DNA of 64,000 nucleotides from Pithys albifrons albifrons (GCF_047495875.1 NC_092466.1:17170561-17234560), one strand, 5' to 3'; shown: positions 12,201 to 25,280, counted from the first letter of the stretch. Made by a program: numbers and translations. Notes: generated by a model from the letters alone, not told the origin.

Positions 12201-15200
12201 GCAAAAAACACTGAATTTTTTTGTAACTGCCACAGAAATCCAGACAAAAGTGAGTACCCACTCTGAGGGGAAGCAAGAAGGATGTGAGCACATGAGTTCT
12301 GGCAATTCACGCTGCCATGCTTTCATGGCTGCCTACCTGGCCTGCCAACAAAAGCTGCTGTCAATGCACAGCCTATGGCACTCTTCCTATGCCACCACAG
12401 TTTGGAGCTGCAATTATTTCCACTTGTGTTATTCCACTTCTGTGCTAAGGGGCTCAGTCTTAAACCCATATATAGTTCTGTGTGACACAAGATGGAGTTT
12501 AAGCCTCACCACCTCTTCAACAGCCATGGCTGATTTTGATGGAGCTCAGAAGTCCAGGTGAAGCTTTGGTGGACATTGTCATCTTGTTATCAAGCCACCT
12601 CTTGGCCCCCAGTTTTCCTCCCAAAGCAACACATGGCCCAAATTCAGCCTACTTGTGTTTGTTCAGGCACCCATATGGAGGTACCTAAATCAGAACCTTG
12701 TCATACCCTGCTCTCTCCAACATTAGGGGGACAGACAGGAACCTCATAGGCTGATTTGTTGCTAGGTGCCCTGTGTGTTTCTCTCCATCCACTACATGAG
12801 AACTTAAGGAGGCAGTGATTTTAACTTGGATGCTACAAGCGCATAGCTGAATCTGGGATAAGCATCACTCCCTTTAAATTTTCCTATTGTGATTTTTTTT
12901 AACATTAAAGACATTTATTGAAACATAAAATACAGATGCCTTGGCTGAATTTTGATTCTTCACAGCTACCTCACGCTGTCCTGTTAGCCACCTTCAAGTC
13001 ATCATAAATAGCACTTTCTGGTTCTCTGTTTGAGCATTTCTAGTGGAGGTGCTGAAGCCATTGCAAGAACCTGATAATGCCTGGTTTTAATACATTACTT
13101 AATCTGCTCAGGACTAAGCCAAGGCAGAATCATTCTTCAGGCAGTTTCCATTTTGATGTAGTATTTACTTTAAATGAAAGGCCATGATCCTGTTCAAAGA
13201 CGTGATTTCCCCTCTCTCCTCTTCTGTCATTAGAGTCAGATAACAGGAAGAGACAGTAAGATAACTGCCACTTACTTGGATTTCGCTGAAGCTTTCAGGC
13301 AGAAATGGGGACGCCAGCCAGAGCCAAATCAATTCATTTGAATGATTTGCTGATTATCTGTGTTAGTTATTCCCTAATTATCTTGCCTGTTGTCCAGAAC
13401 TACCTCTTTGCTTTTGGGCTTAGGTTAGCTGTTTATTTTAACCTATTATTTCTAGGGAATATTCATCCTGGGTAGTGCACCCCAGTCGGCAGATACCAGA
13501 ATAATTAGCACTGGAAAAACTGAGAAGTGGTATTTTAATAACTGATTGACAGAAAAAAAGCTTGATCGTAGTTTTTCATGGGAACACCTTAACTTGTTAG
13601 TAAAACAGAGTTAATAAAAAAGTGGCCTTTTATAGCTCTTTTCAAGACTCTGGCTTGACTATCTGTTCCTCTGCTTTTGCATTATAATTCATGCTTAGGT
13701 TATGGACATTCCAAGAGTGCCCCATAAATACATACTGAACAGGGCAGTATGCGAATCATACCTGTAGAAAAATTTAATCTAAAAGACTGGTCATGGAGCA
13801 AGCGCACAGGCACAAACAGGCATGGATGTGTTACATGAAGTGCAGCAGCAGCACACTGTGGCAAAGGTAGGTGTCCAGGCCCCCCAGTTTCCAGTCCAGA
13901 GGTACTGAACCACAATATTTGCCCTTCCATCTGGCAGCACAGTGCTACTGTAGTCACTGCTGCATCCCTCGCTGGGAGCTTGCTCTCCATCCCAGTAGCA
14001 CCCAGAAAAACAGAACGAGTGCTGCTCCTAACACTTTGCTTGAATGTTAGCTTTCCTTCCACAGACTCTACTGCCATACAAGATTATGAACTATAGTAAA
14101 GTTTATGAAAATTGAGTCAGTAACATTGAGATGCTTAAGTTGAAGTACTGTGTGATAGGGCTGGAATGGCAGGGGGCTAGTTTGTCAGATTGTTCAGTCT
14201 GACCTCCTTTCTATAAAACAAAGTATCTGAAATATTCTTCCAAGAAAATGTTCAGTACTTTGGGGCTTCTGGTGACAAAGAGAAAATGAGAACTGAATTT
14301 GATCTTGCATTGTCATTACTTTCCAAGTGAGGCAGGCCCTCAGCCAACAGACTGTTTTCTGGCTTTTGATATTATAATGTAGATAAACATATACAACTTT
14401 CTCAACAATAGAAATAAATCACTTCAGTCTATTCATTACCATGCCTGAGTGAATTTTTCTGCAGTAACTAAGGCAGTTACACACAGTCTGAGCTAATGCA
14501 GGAGACATTTGGAAACAAAGCTGTGACCAAAATGAGATATTGTCAATCTAAACGATGAAAGAAAGAAACCTCAATGACAAAGCAATACAGATGAAATCAG
14601 ATTACATGTTTTGCCGCCAAACACACAGAACAAGAAATGAAAGCAACTCATGATACTATCAAAATTACGGGCCAGTTTTCCCTCCCTCATGAACTGGAGC
14701 AACTTGTGCAGCCTGTGGGGTGAGGCTGTCTGCCCAGACAACAGTGGCAGCCACAGGGCTAGGGCTCACTCATTTCTCACCAGCCTGCCCTCCTCTCCTT
14801 CCTCACCAGCCTGCCCTCATCTCATTTCTCACCAGCCTGCCATCCTTTCTCTTCTGTGTGTACCTCTACGGCTCTGCTCATTTTGCTTGTCACTCAGGAT
14901 AAATTGAGAGGTCTGAGGAGAGACTGATAAACCAGCAATTACAGAGCAAAGTCAACAAGAAGAGATGGCACCATGTTGGCCAGTGGGAGCGTTTGTTCAG
15001 TGAGAGCTCCAGGAACAGATACAACTTTCACAGCACAGATAACAGGTTTCCTCTTGACATCAGTCCGCAACAAAGTTGATCCAACCTGTAATATCTGCAA
15101 AATCAAACTTTTGGCTGGGCCAATAAACCTAGCCATGCTGAAACCTTAAATACCCTGTTTAGTGGTATACTTTGCTGTAAACAACATGTAAAAATGTCAG

Positions 15201-15339
15201 CTAGATCAGATCTGATAAAAATGTCCAAAAAGGAATTCAGAAGTGTTGGAGTCAAGTTTTGGCTTAAAGATTATATTTTTTAACCTTAAAGGCACCTGTT
15301 GACATCTGTGCATCTCATTATAAAAGGAGCATTAGAGCT
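6263..15339. other. KIF11-HHEX intergenic, first part
   Basis: About 9 kb of AT-rich, non-coding-looking DNA. Open frames are short, unconserved by eye and at chance density. Visible items are a G-run cluster (10530..10552), a minus-strand AATAAA-like site (12914..12919) and a 26-bp minisatellite (14776..14853). I see no gene. Confidence 0.7.
14776..14853. repeat. 26-bp minisatellite, three copies
   Basis: The core CTCACCAGCCTGCC begins at 14776, 14802 and 14828, an exact 26-base period with a few substitutions in the pyrimidine-rich remainder. It is a small local tandem repeat and likely length-polymorphic. Confidence 0.85.
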
Positions 15340-15669
15340 ACTTTACTAGGACAGACCATTAACTCCAATGTCTTCTTCCTGCCAGTGACCAGAAGAGGCT
15401 ACTGAGGGGAACCGTGTGAGAAACAGGCACTGGGAGAGAAATCCTTTCCTGCCTTCATCAAACAGCCCTGTTAGGGCTTCCTGAGCCAAATGCTGTGGAG
15501 CAAGCTACTATGTTTAATAGTCATCAATGTACCTATCCTCCATTAGTCTTTTCTTTTTCTGAACCCATTTGTACTTTTGGCATCCAGAGCTTCCCATGGC
15601 CACAAGTTCCACAATTTAATTATGCGCTGTGTGAAAAAGTACTTCCTTCTGTTTGTTTTAAACTTACTA
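15340..15669 (-). mobile_element. Ancient CR1 LINE fragment (3' region)
   Basis: Read on the plus strand, this is the reverse complement of an old CR1 3' region. In order it has a CCAGTGACCAGAAGAGG block, then CACAAGTTCCACAATTTAAT, GCGCTGTGTGAAAAAGTACT and TTGTTTTAAACTT. The same block order is characteristic of CR1 copies common in turtles and other sauropsids. The family assignment is from memory. The overlapping 91- and 107-codon frames are repeat by-products. Confidence 0.75.
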
Positions 15670-18600
15670 GAACAGAATTACAGGATGCACAACAGAATTG
15701 CATGGGCAGACTTAAATGGGAAGATAATGCGAAACAATGGAAAATCAGTTTCAGCGCAGAGAACTGGAAACTGGCTTTGTTTTTGCTCTACTCTGACCAC
15801 CAGTACAGGGTTAGTTAGTACTTCCTATCGCTCTTCTCCCTGTTATAAATAAGCCAATTTACCTGATTAGTGCAAAGAGTTAGAAAACAATTTGAGCTCC
15901 CTACAGAAATGACAGTTTGTCAGAAAGATCAGGTCCAACATCTTCCTTTTCTCTTAGGGTGGAAAACATGTGCTGACTGCTCTGCCGAGCAAGGAGGACC
16001 TCTGAATTTGAATTTTCTAGGTGGTGTGACAGTTAAAAATGTCAATATGATTTGGGGCTCTCATGGAGACACACCACAGGGAAAGAGCAAGTGAGTCTCT
16101 CTTCTTGGAACTGATGTGCGATAGCATCTGGAAAAGGTGAGCACAGTTCTCTGCAACTCGTTACCAGGAACTCAAGCTGGAGGAAGTTCAGAGAAGAAGA
16201 GCCAACTGTAGGTATATGCTTGGAAGAACTGGCTAATGAGAAAAAGTACAAAGAGCTGACAGCATACAGTTTACTAACCAATACCTAGGGAGTAAGATGA
16301 CATAATAAGAGACAACTAATATTTAAAGTGTAAACTGCAGGAATGAGAGGAACTAGCTTATTGTGGGACAAGAGAGTAGCATAAGTAATGACAGGCTTAA
16401 CAGAAAGAAAACGTAATAACAATACTTTGTCATACCCAGTTTTGCCCCACGTCTGGGTTTGACCTGGGCGTTCCAGGTCTCAACACATAATGTTTGCCAG
16501 GCACACACAAGTTATGATGTTCTCACCCAGCAGAGAGAAACGTGGGCACAAAAATGTCAGTGCTATTGCCTGCACTGTGAAGAGGGGCTTGAACCACCTA
16601 CTAATGGCACAGGAAAAAGGCACAGTCAGTGCCATTGAAGTTATTGCTTGTATGTTCCAAAAGCAACAGAACTGTTCATGTCCCATTTGCACTACTGTCT
16701 GTGGCAATGTTGTCAGGACTCTGATTCAAGCGTTCTCTGAAGAAAGCACATCCCTGGGCCTAAGTGAAGGTGTAGGCAGATATGCAAAGACTGATCCTGT
16801 TTGGACTTTATCCATAGTCTTTGCGTATTCCTAAGAAACTATTCATGTCATGAAACCCACAGTGAAACTGTCATGTTCAGAGCCCATACGTGAACTAAAT
16901 ATGAAGAAAATGCAACATTAAAAATGCATTGGATTGCAACAGACTCAACTGTAGCAGAGTTTGAGGAGTGTGCACTGTGTGGCAGTCCTGGCAGCTTTCT
17001 GTGATTTTATGGTTATCTACAGCATCCTGACTCTTTAGGAATTTACCCTTGAGTGATACAGACAGAGGCTTTGGCAGGCTGTGGTGCCCTCTTCCAAACA
17101 AACCCATTTATCTATAGAACACACTTATCCTGGCTAACTGACTTTAACACACATTCTTACAGTTTAATATTTTACAAGTGTCAAATGGGTGCTATGAAGG
17201 CTGCTTAAAGAGCAATGTCATGTCTACCAATAGATTCAGTCCTGAGGGGAAATGCAACAAAATGTGAAAGAGACAAAACCAACAGAAAAACAGCTTGGGA
17301 AGCACAGAAACTGATGCTGTGAGGGCTCAGTTTAGGCAAAACTTAGTATTAAATTGCTTATTTATCTTCAAAAGTAGAGTGCTCTAACTTGACTCTGTAA
17401 TCACAGTCTAAGTAAACCTACCTTTACTCATGGTCAGATTTTCAGTGAATCTGAGACTGTAGGAGACCTCCTTTCTTCAAGGACAAATCTCCTAGAAAGT
17501 TGTGTAATTGCAAAAGTCAAGAAGGGTTCACACAGTTCCTCCCAGATTGTCAGATGTTCTTCAAAGGATAAATGTGAGATTCAGTTTGAATTGATCATAT
17601 TATATTAATCCCAAAACTTTAATTTGTGTTACATTTTAAGAAAACTAATGGAAATGTATGTATTTCCCAAAATCAGATTACATAAATTTGAAACACAACT
17701 ACACAGAGAGCAGCATAGAATCCATTCTTCTAATGGAATGTATTTCTCCAGTTAATTTCCAGTACATGTTGGTAGTATTATACAAAGAACAATTTTGGTC
17801 AATTATGATTCTGTAATTAATGGGTATCCCACTATCTACAGTATCTCTGAAGTCTATGCTGGTGAGCAGTCTGCTTTCTGCATCTTCTTCCCAAGTATTA
17901 TACATATCCAGCAAGTCTGAACAGATATTAAAAAGCCCATTTTTGTTCACATACTGATTATCTCTTTGGCTGTACCTTGATATGTGAAGAACCATGTGGA
18001 TTGGCATGTGACTGATATGCATAACATTTCTCATTGCTCTTTGTATGAATGACCTCCACAAATTACACTGCCTGTTGCTGCCTTGGGGTCCTTGGAAGCA
18101 GGCACACTTTAGAATGGTGGGGATTCACCGACAGTGCTGGGGAAGGGGAGCCCCAGTGTGGTGCAGGATCCTTCTCCAGGCTTTTTGTGCATATGTCTGC
18201 TCCAGCAGATGGAGGTGCAGAAGTGTGGGCTGTAGATCTCCCTCTGGATTACTGTGCTAATTCAGCAGCTAAGCACAGATACAAGCTGTCCATCTACAAG
18301 GATGCAGCACTAAGCTCTAGGTGGCAGTCCAGCTGCCTCTTCTTAGCAGCTGTATATCACCTGTTTGTCTGCTGAGGATGCTATTCAGGCACCTATTTAC
18401 ATCTTTTTATATTAATTTTGCTGTAATGTTTTAGAGTAAGCATTTTAAAATAAACAAAGTATGGTTAGAGATCAAGATTTGGATTAGCATCTGTATCAGT
18501 TTGGGCTCTGATACCATGGTTTGACTTGAAGGAAGTATCTGGGCTATGGTTTAGATTCTGCAACACTAAAACTTCTATGTCTACGCCTACAGTTTCAGAC

Positions 18601-21600
18601 CCCATTACTGGAATGACACGAGTTTATGAGATGGTCAAACTCAAGGCAGGATTGAGAAAAAGCTATTCTAAAGGTTAGTCAAACCTGGTTCTTGAAACAA
18701 GAAAAAACTGCAGTGTTTTGAATACAGATTTTAGATACATACAGATTTTACACCGGCATATTTATTTCATGTCAGCCATGATTTATTTTTTGTTTTGCTT
18801 TTACCAGGAGTAGTATAATGAGCACGACTGCCATCCCAGCATATATAGTCCCAGTTTCTATTCAGGACTAATTATATTTGGCACAAGGCACTTTGCTATG
18901 GGCCTGACTTCATGCCCATCAAGAGAACCATACTCTCAGCCTCACAAGCATTTTAACAGGTTTCCACAACCAGCACTGCTGACACAGAGGAGCAAAGCAT
19001 ATAGCTTTGCTACATACACAATAGCTCAACCAAGACAAATTTCCCAACCAGACTCCAGGGAAGAAAAATAAAAAGCCCCAAAAGGTTATGGAGTAATCTC
19101 ATAGAGCATGAGAAAGCCTGAAGCTTTGCAAAAGCATTCCCCTTATTTCCAGACTGTGAAAGGACTTGAATAGTGACTTGCCTGACAGGCGATTATTGCT
19201 GGAGAGGGTGAATGAAACCAAATACAGCAGAGGCTAACTCAGAATGCTCACCTCTACCTTCCTCTGAGCCAGCTTGAGCTCAAATCATTTTAGACAGCCA
19301 CCAGTGAATACAGTGCTTTCAGAACAGTACAAATAAAATAACTTTCCAGGTTGGATGGTAATTGCTCCTATATCCCACAAATTGAATGGAAGCCCTTATC
19401 CTTCACTTAGACTGGGGAAAGTATCCTGGTTTGCTTACCTCCCAAATAAGATGTTTCCTCTCCACTCCATAATAGCATTTTCAGGGCACAAACCTGAACA
19501 ATTCAGAAGTCATTCCTTCTCAATTCTGCCCCAGGAGTAGGGCACATTGTGCAAAGGCCAGTTTAGCTTCACTTCCAGAGGATATAGCATTCTCCTGAGT
19601 CCCTGACACAAAGCAGAAGTCCTCAGCAGCAGGTGACAAATATTCTCTGCACAGTTGAAAGTGTCACTAGTGCTCTGGGACACAGATTCCACCACTATAA
19701 AGAAACTCTGCAGTGCAATCAGACCCAGCAGTAACTCTCCCAACACGCCTGGTGTGAATTAACAGAGTGTAATTGAAACAACGAAGTCCTCTGGAGTCAG
19801 AGAGTCGAGGCTGGGTACTGGTGACTGATGCTGCTGTTTTGTCAATTGATTCTGGGCTACACAGTTTCCACTATAGGGAGCCCTTAGCTCAAGGGCAGGA
19901 GTGAGAAGGGGAGATGTCTGCCTTAGGGAAAAACTATTCTTCCTTTCATTTCTGCCATGTAATACTGTATTTTATGAGATATTTCCATGTGCAAACATCA
20001 AGGCATATTCTGTCATTCTGTTAAGAAAATTACATGATTTGCCTATGGAAATCATCAGCTTCAATGGACTCCAAACCCATTACATGAGTTCTGAATTTGT
20101 CTCCAAGGCAATTCCCCCTCTAACCTTCTAGAGCCAATTCTACCCAAGTGCTTTGGCTTCTACCCATGAAAATAAAGCCTTTGAAGAGTTTCTGCACCTG
20201 AGAGTCTAGCAATCTTTTTTTTTTTCAGATGAGGACATCCATCCTTCTAACCCCACTGTTAAACAACCACTAATAGTTAGCTAGATGGTTATTGTAAGCT
20301 TCTATATTTGACTATTAACAGCAACTGCATGTGTGTATCTGCTCCGGATAAAACAAACCTATCCAGGGATTGATTTTATGATGTCAAAATGATAAAGTTT
20401 GCTAAAAAATGTAGAGTGAATGTGTAAGCTCTGGAAAACATTAACAAAAATAACTAAGTAACACTCCCTATTCATACCTAATTCCTACTGACATCAAATT
20501 TAGTTGTGTGTACTTTGGACCCAGTGGAACTGTTACCGTGAAAAATCTTGCTGCAAGAGTGTTCTTTAAAACAAGCAATATTTTGTATTCTGATTACCCT
20601 GTAAAAAAGAGAGGATGTTTTGTCATCACTGTAGTTTAGGCAGATTCTCCATTGTCTGGTATCTTGTTACAGTCATTTATATCAACACAGAGTGGGTGTA
20701 CAGTAGCCAGCAGTCTGTGTTAGCAGCATTTTATATTGAGTTTGCACTTACGTAAATGATTGTGCAAGATGTGAGAGACAACCTAGCCCCTGGGAATTAT
20801 ATATGGTTTTGGGTGTAATCTTTATGTGTGTAGCCAACACGTAAGAATATAGAGAAGTTTTAACATGTTACTGTTACCATCATCCCAAACAAATATAATT
20901 AACCAAGCAGCTTTCAGTCACAGTTCTAGGCAGGATCCACAGCAGCTCACTTTGGTGACAGATAGACAGAAAACAGAAGTCTGTAAGGAGCAACACACTG
21001 ATTTGTTTTTCATAGCATTGTTCACCACATTCTCATAATGGTCAGATAAGCAAGTATTCAGACCAAGGAAGGGTTAGAAAAGTTCATTCCAAAAAAACAC
21101 TACAGTCTATGTAGTTTAATAGGATGCCTCTTTGCAATTCATAAGAAAACTCTGGTGAATTATGTCACACTTCAGCTGAATTAAACTGAGTTAGAGATAC
21201 TGGTATCACAATAATCACAGAGACAGCTCAGTCCAGAGAGAAAGTGGTATTACAGTATGTTTATAATGCAGGGCCATGTGTTCCTTTCTTTTACCACAGA
21301 CCCATAAATATTGCCTATCCCGCGTTGCAAGTCAAGGTATCCCAGAAGAGATATTCATGATATTGGGGGCTACAGGAAATGGAAGCACCTTAACAATATG
21401 TTCCCCTGAGGGTCTGGCATGTGCTGGCTTGAAAATCCTTGACAAGACTCAAAAGCACCATTAAAGCTTCTCTGTAGTTTTTGTGGGTTTTGTGTGGGTT
21501 TTTTACCCCTCAGAGCTCTGGTGACAGCATATAGGAAAAGGGCACTTGTTGGTGGCGGCACACATCTCATACACATAAATATTCAGTGCCAGGAAAGAAG

Positions 21601-22924
21601 AGCTTTTCAAATTATCAGAGAGCTAAGTCAAGCCTATAGGTGACTTAGACATTCCTGACGTGTCTGTGTACCTCTGCAGAGGTTTGGGATCCTTATTTTG
21701 CCCGAATGTAAGCCACAACCTTGAGCAGAAGACCAAAGGAAGAACTGAAGAGGCAACCCTTGGCTGACTCTTTGATGGTTGCTTTCATCTCCTGAAGTTT
21801 TCCTTGTGTTGGGGCATCACAGGTTTTCAGTGCAAAGCAAGGATGTCTAAATGCCAGCAAAAAAAAACAAATCTGCTTTCCTCTAACCCACTGCTCAGAA
21901 ACAGCTGAATGAGTTTTGCTGAAACTTCAAACATACTCAGCGTGATGCAGATTCCCTTAAAACAGATTTTTTTTTTGCCTGGGTGATTTAAATTTGGCAA
22001 AATCACAGAGATGTAGCTTTCCCTAGAATAATAGTTCGCAGGCTGTCCACTCCTTTTTAGACCAAGATTTGTCTTGTTCTGTTATATCTAATGAATGCCT
22101 TTAAGACTGACTTGCTTTAATATTTATTACAGTTGTAACTCATTTATTAAATCAAAGCAGGAGGAGGAGGAGGAGGATGTAAAGAAGCAAATATCTAACA
22201 GATGAGTTATCTGGAAGAAGGCAGCACCAACTGACATCACCCGGCAACGTGCAGTGCCTCTGTCTGGAGCAGTCTGGCTTTCACAGTGCTAGGAAAATCA
22301 GGGAGGTAAATTCCCTCCTATTTCCTCCTTGGAAGGTGTTCAAGGCTGTGGCCTCACCTCTCTTGGAAGAGTCTTGAAATATTTTCAGTAATGGGAAGGG
22401 ATGGAATGGCTGCGGGCTGTATCCTCTTGGAAAGTGCCCTGTAGCGTTAGGGAATGATGCTGCCGGTAGCCCACTCCAGCTGTTAAAAGATGGACATTGC
22501 TGGATTGCTCACTGACTGTACAGCCAAACGCAGTTATTGCAGCGAGGAATGATCCACCTCTGGGCAACTCTCCTGAAGTCACAGTGTCAGAAAATGTGCT
22601 ATTATGGGTGAGACTCCTAGTTTGGAGAACAAAAACTGGGCAGGTACACATCAGTGATAACAGAAGCCATGGGACAAAGTGTTCTGTGCTTCGAGACAAG
22701 TATCACTAATAAATCGTGGATTGGTTTATGTATTGCCTGAAATAACCACCATTCCAGCAATCAGGAATCTTCTGGTTTTTGAGGTATTTGCCACAGGTAA
22801 ACAGGGGTTTGGTGGAAATACTGCCTGGCATGTGTCACTGGTTTTGGAAGCGTTAATTTCATTGTTTTCCGACGCTGGGGGTGGGTATTGGGGGTGTGTG
22901 TTTGATTTTTTTTCTTATTTTATT
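15670..22924. other. KIF11-HHEX intergenic, second part
   Basis: About 7 kb without a supportable gene. It contains an unexplained minus-strand open frame (17699..18061), a 7-bp-arm hairpin (16462..16480), a CTCF-like motif (18314..18327), a T-run (20215..20226) and a short AGG microsatellite near 22160-22178. Nothing else is recognisable. Confidence 0.7.
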
Positions 22925-23690
22925 TTATCGCACGGGCCTGAGGACAGGTCATCGCAGTCCAGCACCTTGAGCCACCAGCCGCCCCCCCCCGCCGTGCGCG
23001 CCCACGGTGCCGCCGTCCAGGTGTTTCGCGTTACCACCGCCCTGTAAAAACCGATCACGAACACAGTGACACACAAACGCTAAACTAAAGCGGCACTGCG
23101 CCCCCGCCCCGGGGCTGAGGGAGATGAAGACCCGACCACCCGCAGCCGGGCCGCGGAGTGGGGCCGGGTCCCGCCGCTCCCCGCAGCCCCGGCCGGCGGG
23201 AGGTTCCGGAGCCCATGCGGTGTCGCGTCCTCCGCGAAGGGCTTTCCCCAGTGCCCTTCGAGGCACCTGTGGAGCGCCTTGGGGAAAACTGCTCCCGGCT
23301 CCACGCAGGACAAGGGCTGGAAGCGGAGGGAAATAGGTTCAAAGCAGCCTATGAGCGTGGCTGGGCAGCCACGGGGCACCGTCCTGCGAGGCCGCCGTGG
23401 CAACATCACGCATATGGGGCGGGCAGCAGCGGCCGGTGGCAGCCAAGTCCCCGCTGCTTACCCCCGGGGAGCCCGTCTCGACCCCGTCCCCGCCAGGCCC
23501 CGGCTTGGGGTCCGCACGAAGCGGCGTATTCGCACTGATTTGCCCCAGCCCGGACTGCGCTGTCTGACCACCCCGCGGGGAGCGCGGCCGGGCGGCAGCG
23601 GGGGAGCTCAGCGTTCCCTCGGCACTGCCGTCGGGGCTGGCAGCGGGGCCGCCTGGAGCGAGCGGGGGCCCTGATTTTTATTATTATTTT
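22925..23690. promoter_or_regulatory. CpG island about 3 kb upstream of HHEX
   Basis: Composition changes abruptly from AT-rich to very GC- and CpG-rich and back. The block is separate from the promoter island. Several overlapping long frames exist on both strands, as expected where stop codons are rare, and none looks like a protein family. It may be a Polycomb-type island of a developmental gene or the promoter of an unseen non-coding transcript. Confidence 0.75.
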
Positions 23691-25220
23691 TTCCTTGAGC
23701 TCAGAACTCCTCGAAGGCGGGGAATTTCACGGAAAGTGAAGGGGAAGACAGGGCCCCGAAGTTATTGCACAAAATAATGAGTTTTCCAGCCGATCCCTTT
23801 GGGCTGAGCCCGTGCCAGTGTGGGGATGCTCACATCCCGCCCCACCGCGCTCCAGAAATCCCCAGATTAGCCGGAAAACTTGGGGGTGTTTCAAATGCAT
23901 ACCAAGAAAATTAATGTCAAAGATTTTTTTGGCGTTTTTGTTTATTCGGGAAAAGAGTGTGTTTTCTGTCTCTCCCGAGGTTTTTCAGATAAATTGTAGA
24001 GCTTTTCAAAGGGAACCCGGAGAAGAAAGAACAGAAATATTAAAGTACTATCTTGGTTGTCCTGATCTACAGCACCTTGCTTTAAATGCCCATTATACTG
24101 TAAAATCCGGTCAAAACTACATTCATCACAACAATATTGGTAATAATGTATTTTATTCGAAATTGCATTATCTTCCTCACGACCGAAACTATAAACAAAA
24201 CGTATATTCCAAGCGAAAGGGAAAAGGTTTTATTTAATCCAGAAAATAATTAAAATCTCATGTATTTTTATTGGTTTTAGTATCCAGCAGAGTGAAAATA
24301 TTGAAACTCCGAGACCCCTTGCATTAAAAAGTCACAACTGTTCTATTTTATTAGTTCTGACTGTGTGAAAAAAATTATAAGGACAACATTGAAAAAATCC
24401 GGGTTTTAGAGCCCCGAATGGCCATAAAAACAATAAAATCAACTATAAAAGCTGCACTAGTGATATTAAAAAATTATGTAGTTCAATAAATGTGACATTT
24501 CATGAATGCGGATTTAATAGTCTCCAACCCGTGGAAAGAGGAAGGCTGAGGTCTAACAATTGAATTTGAAAGGGGCGGTCCTCTAGAACTGCAAAATTAA
24601 GTGCTTCATTTTTCTTGTTAGGGATTATGCAGTGGTAGTGGAATGTAATAACCGTGCCATTAAAACTTCCTTTTAACAAGGCCTATTGCTTGTATAAAAG
24701 TCAGAAAAGAATAATCTCTTCCTCTATTTATTTGTTTTCCAATAATACAGCAAAACTTTTTTTCTTTTTGCATAAACTTGTTCTCAAGATTTTGAGTCGA
24801 CAGCTTATAAAATATTGTGGGGGCCTTCCATTCTGCTGCCTCGTATCGCGCACGTCGTTATTCCAGAGGGCAACGGGTCATCGGTTTACTGTACATTTAT
24901 TAAGTAAATCAAGCTGCAAATCCAACACTTCCAGATGAAAACATTAACTAAAACCCTTGGAAAGAGCAATGCCTGGGAGACTGAGTACACAGAGAAAAAA
25001 TAATCAAAACTGTCAGCTCGCTTTACGTGTACCTGATATTTACAAGACACAAGATCACGCTTTAAAGGTGAGTTTTGGCATTTGCTAACAATGTAAAGAA
25101 AAAGAAAACCCAACATCCCTATATTATTAAATATATGTATATTTCCATTTCACCAACACCCTTTCGTCTTGCTCTGAGCCTCTTAGTTATTAAGATCTTC
25201 GTGGGTTTGAACCGGAGACC
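23691..25220. other. AT-rich block between two CpG islands, candidate regulatory DNA
   Basis: There is no repeat or gene. It holds a C/EBP-like ATTGCACAAA (23764..23773) and a head-to-head SOX-like AACAATATTG (24130..24139). Its position 1.3-2.8 kb before HHEX makes it a candidate enhancer. Conservation is not tested. Confidence 0.4.
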
Positions 25221-25280
25221 TTTTTTTTTCTTTTTCTTTTTTTTTCCTTTTCCTTTTCTTTTTTTCTTTTTTTTTTTTTT
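25221..25280. repeat. 60-base polypyrimidine tract
   Basis: This is an almost pure T tract with a few single or paired C. It sits just before the HHEX promoter CpG island. It is low complexity and probably nucleosome-disfavouring and length-variable. Confidence 0.9.

Noticed and set aside
15495..15852. Open frames of 107 and 91 codons
   Set aside because: They run across the antisense strand of a CR1 fragment and are by-products of the repeat.
23812..24237. 141-codon plus-strand frame upstream of HHEX
   Set aside because: It starts inside CpG-island edge sequence and runs into AT-rich DNA, with abrupt composition change and no family resemblance; better treated as non-coding.
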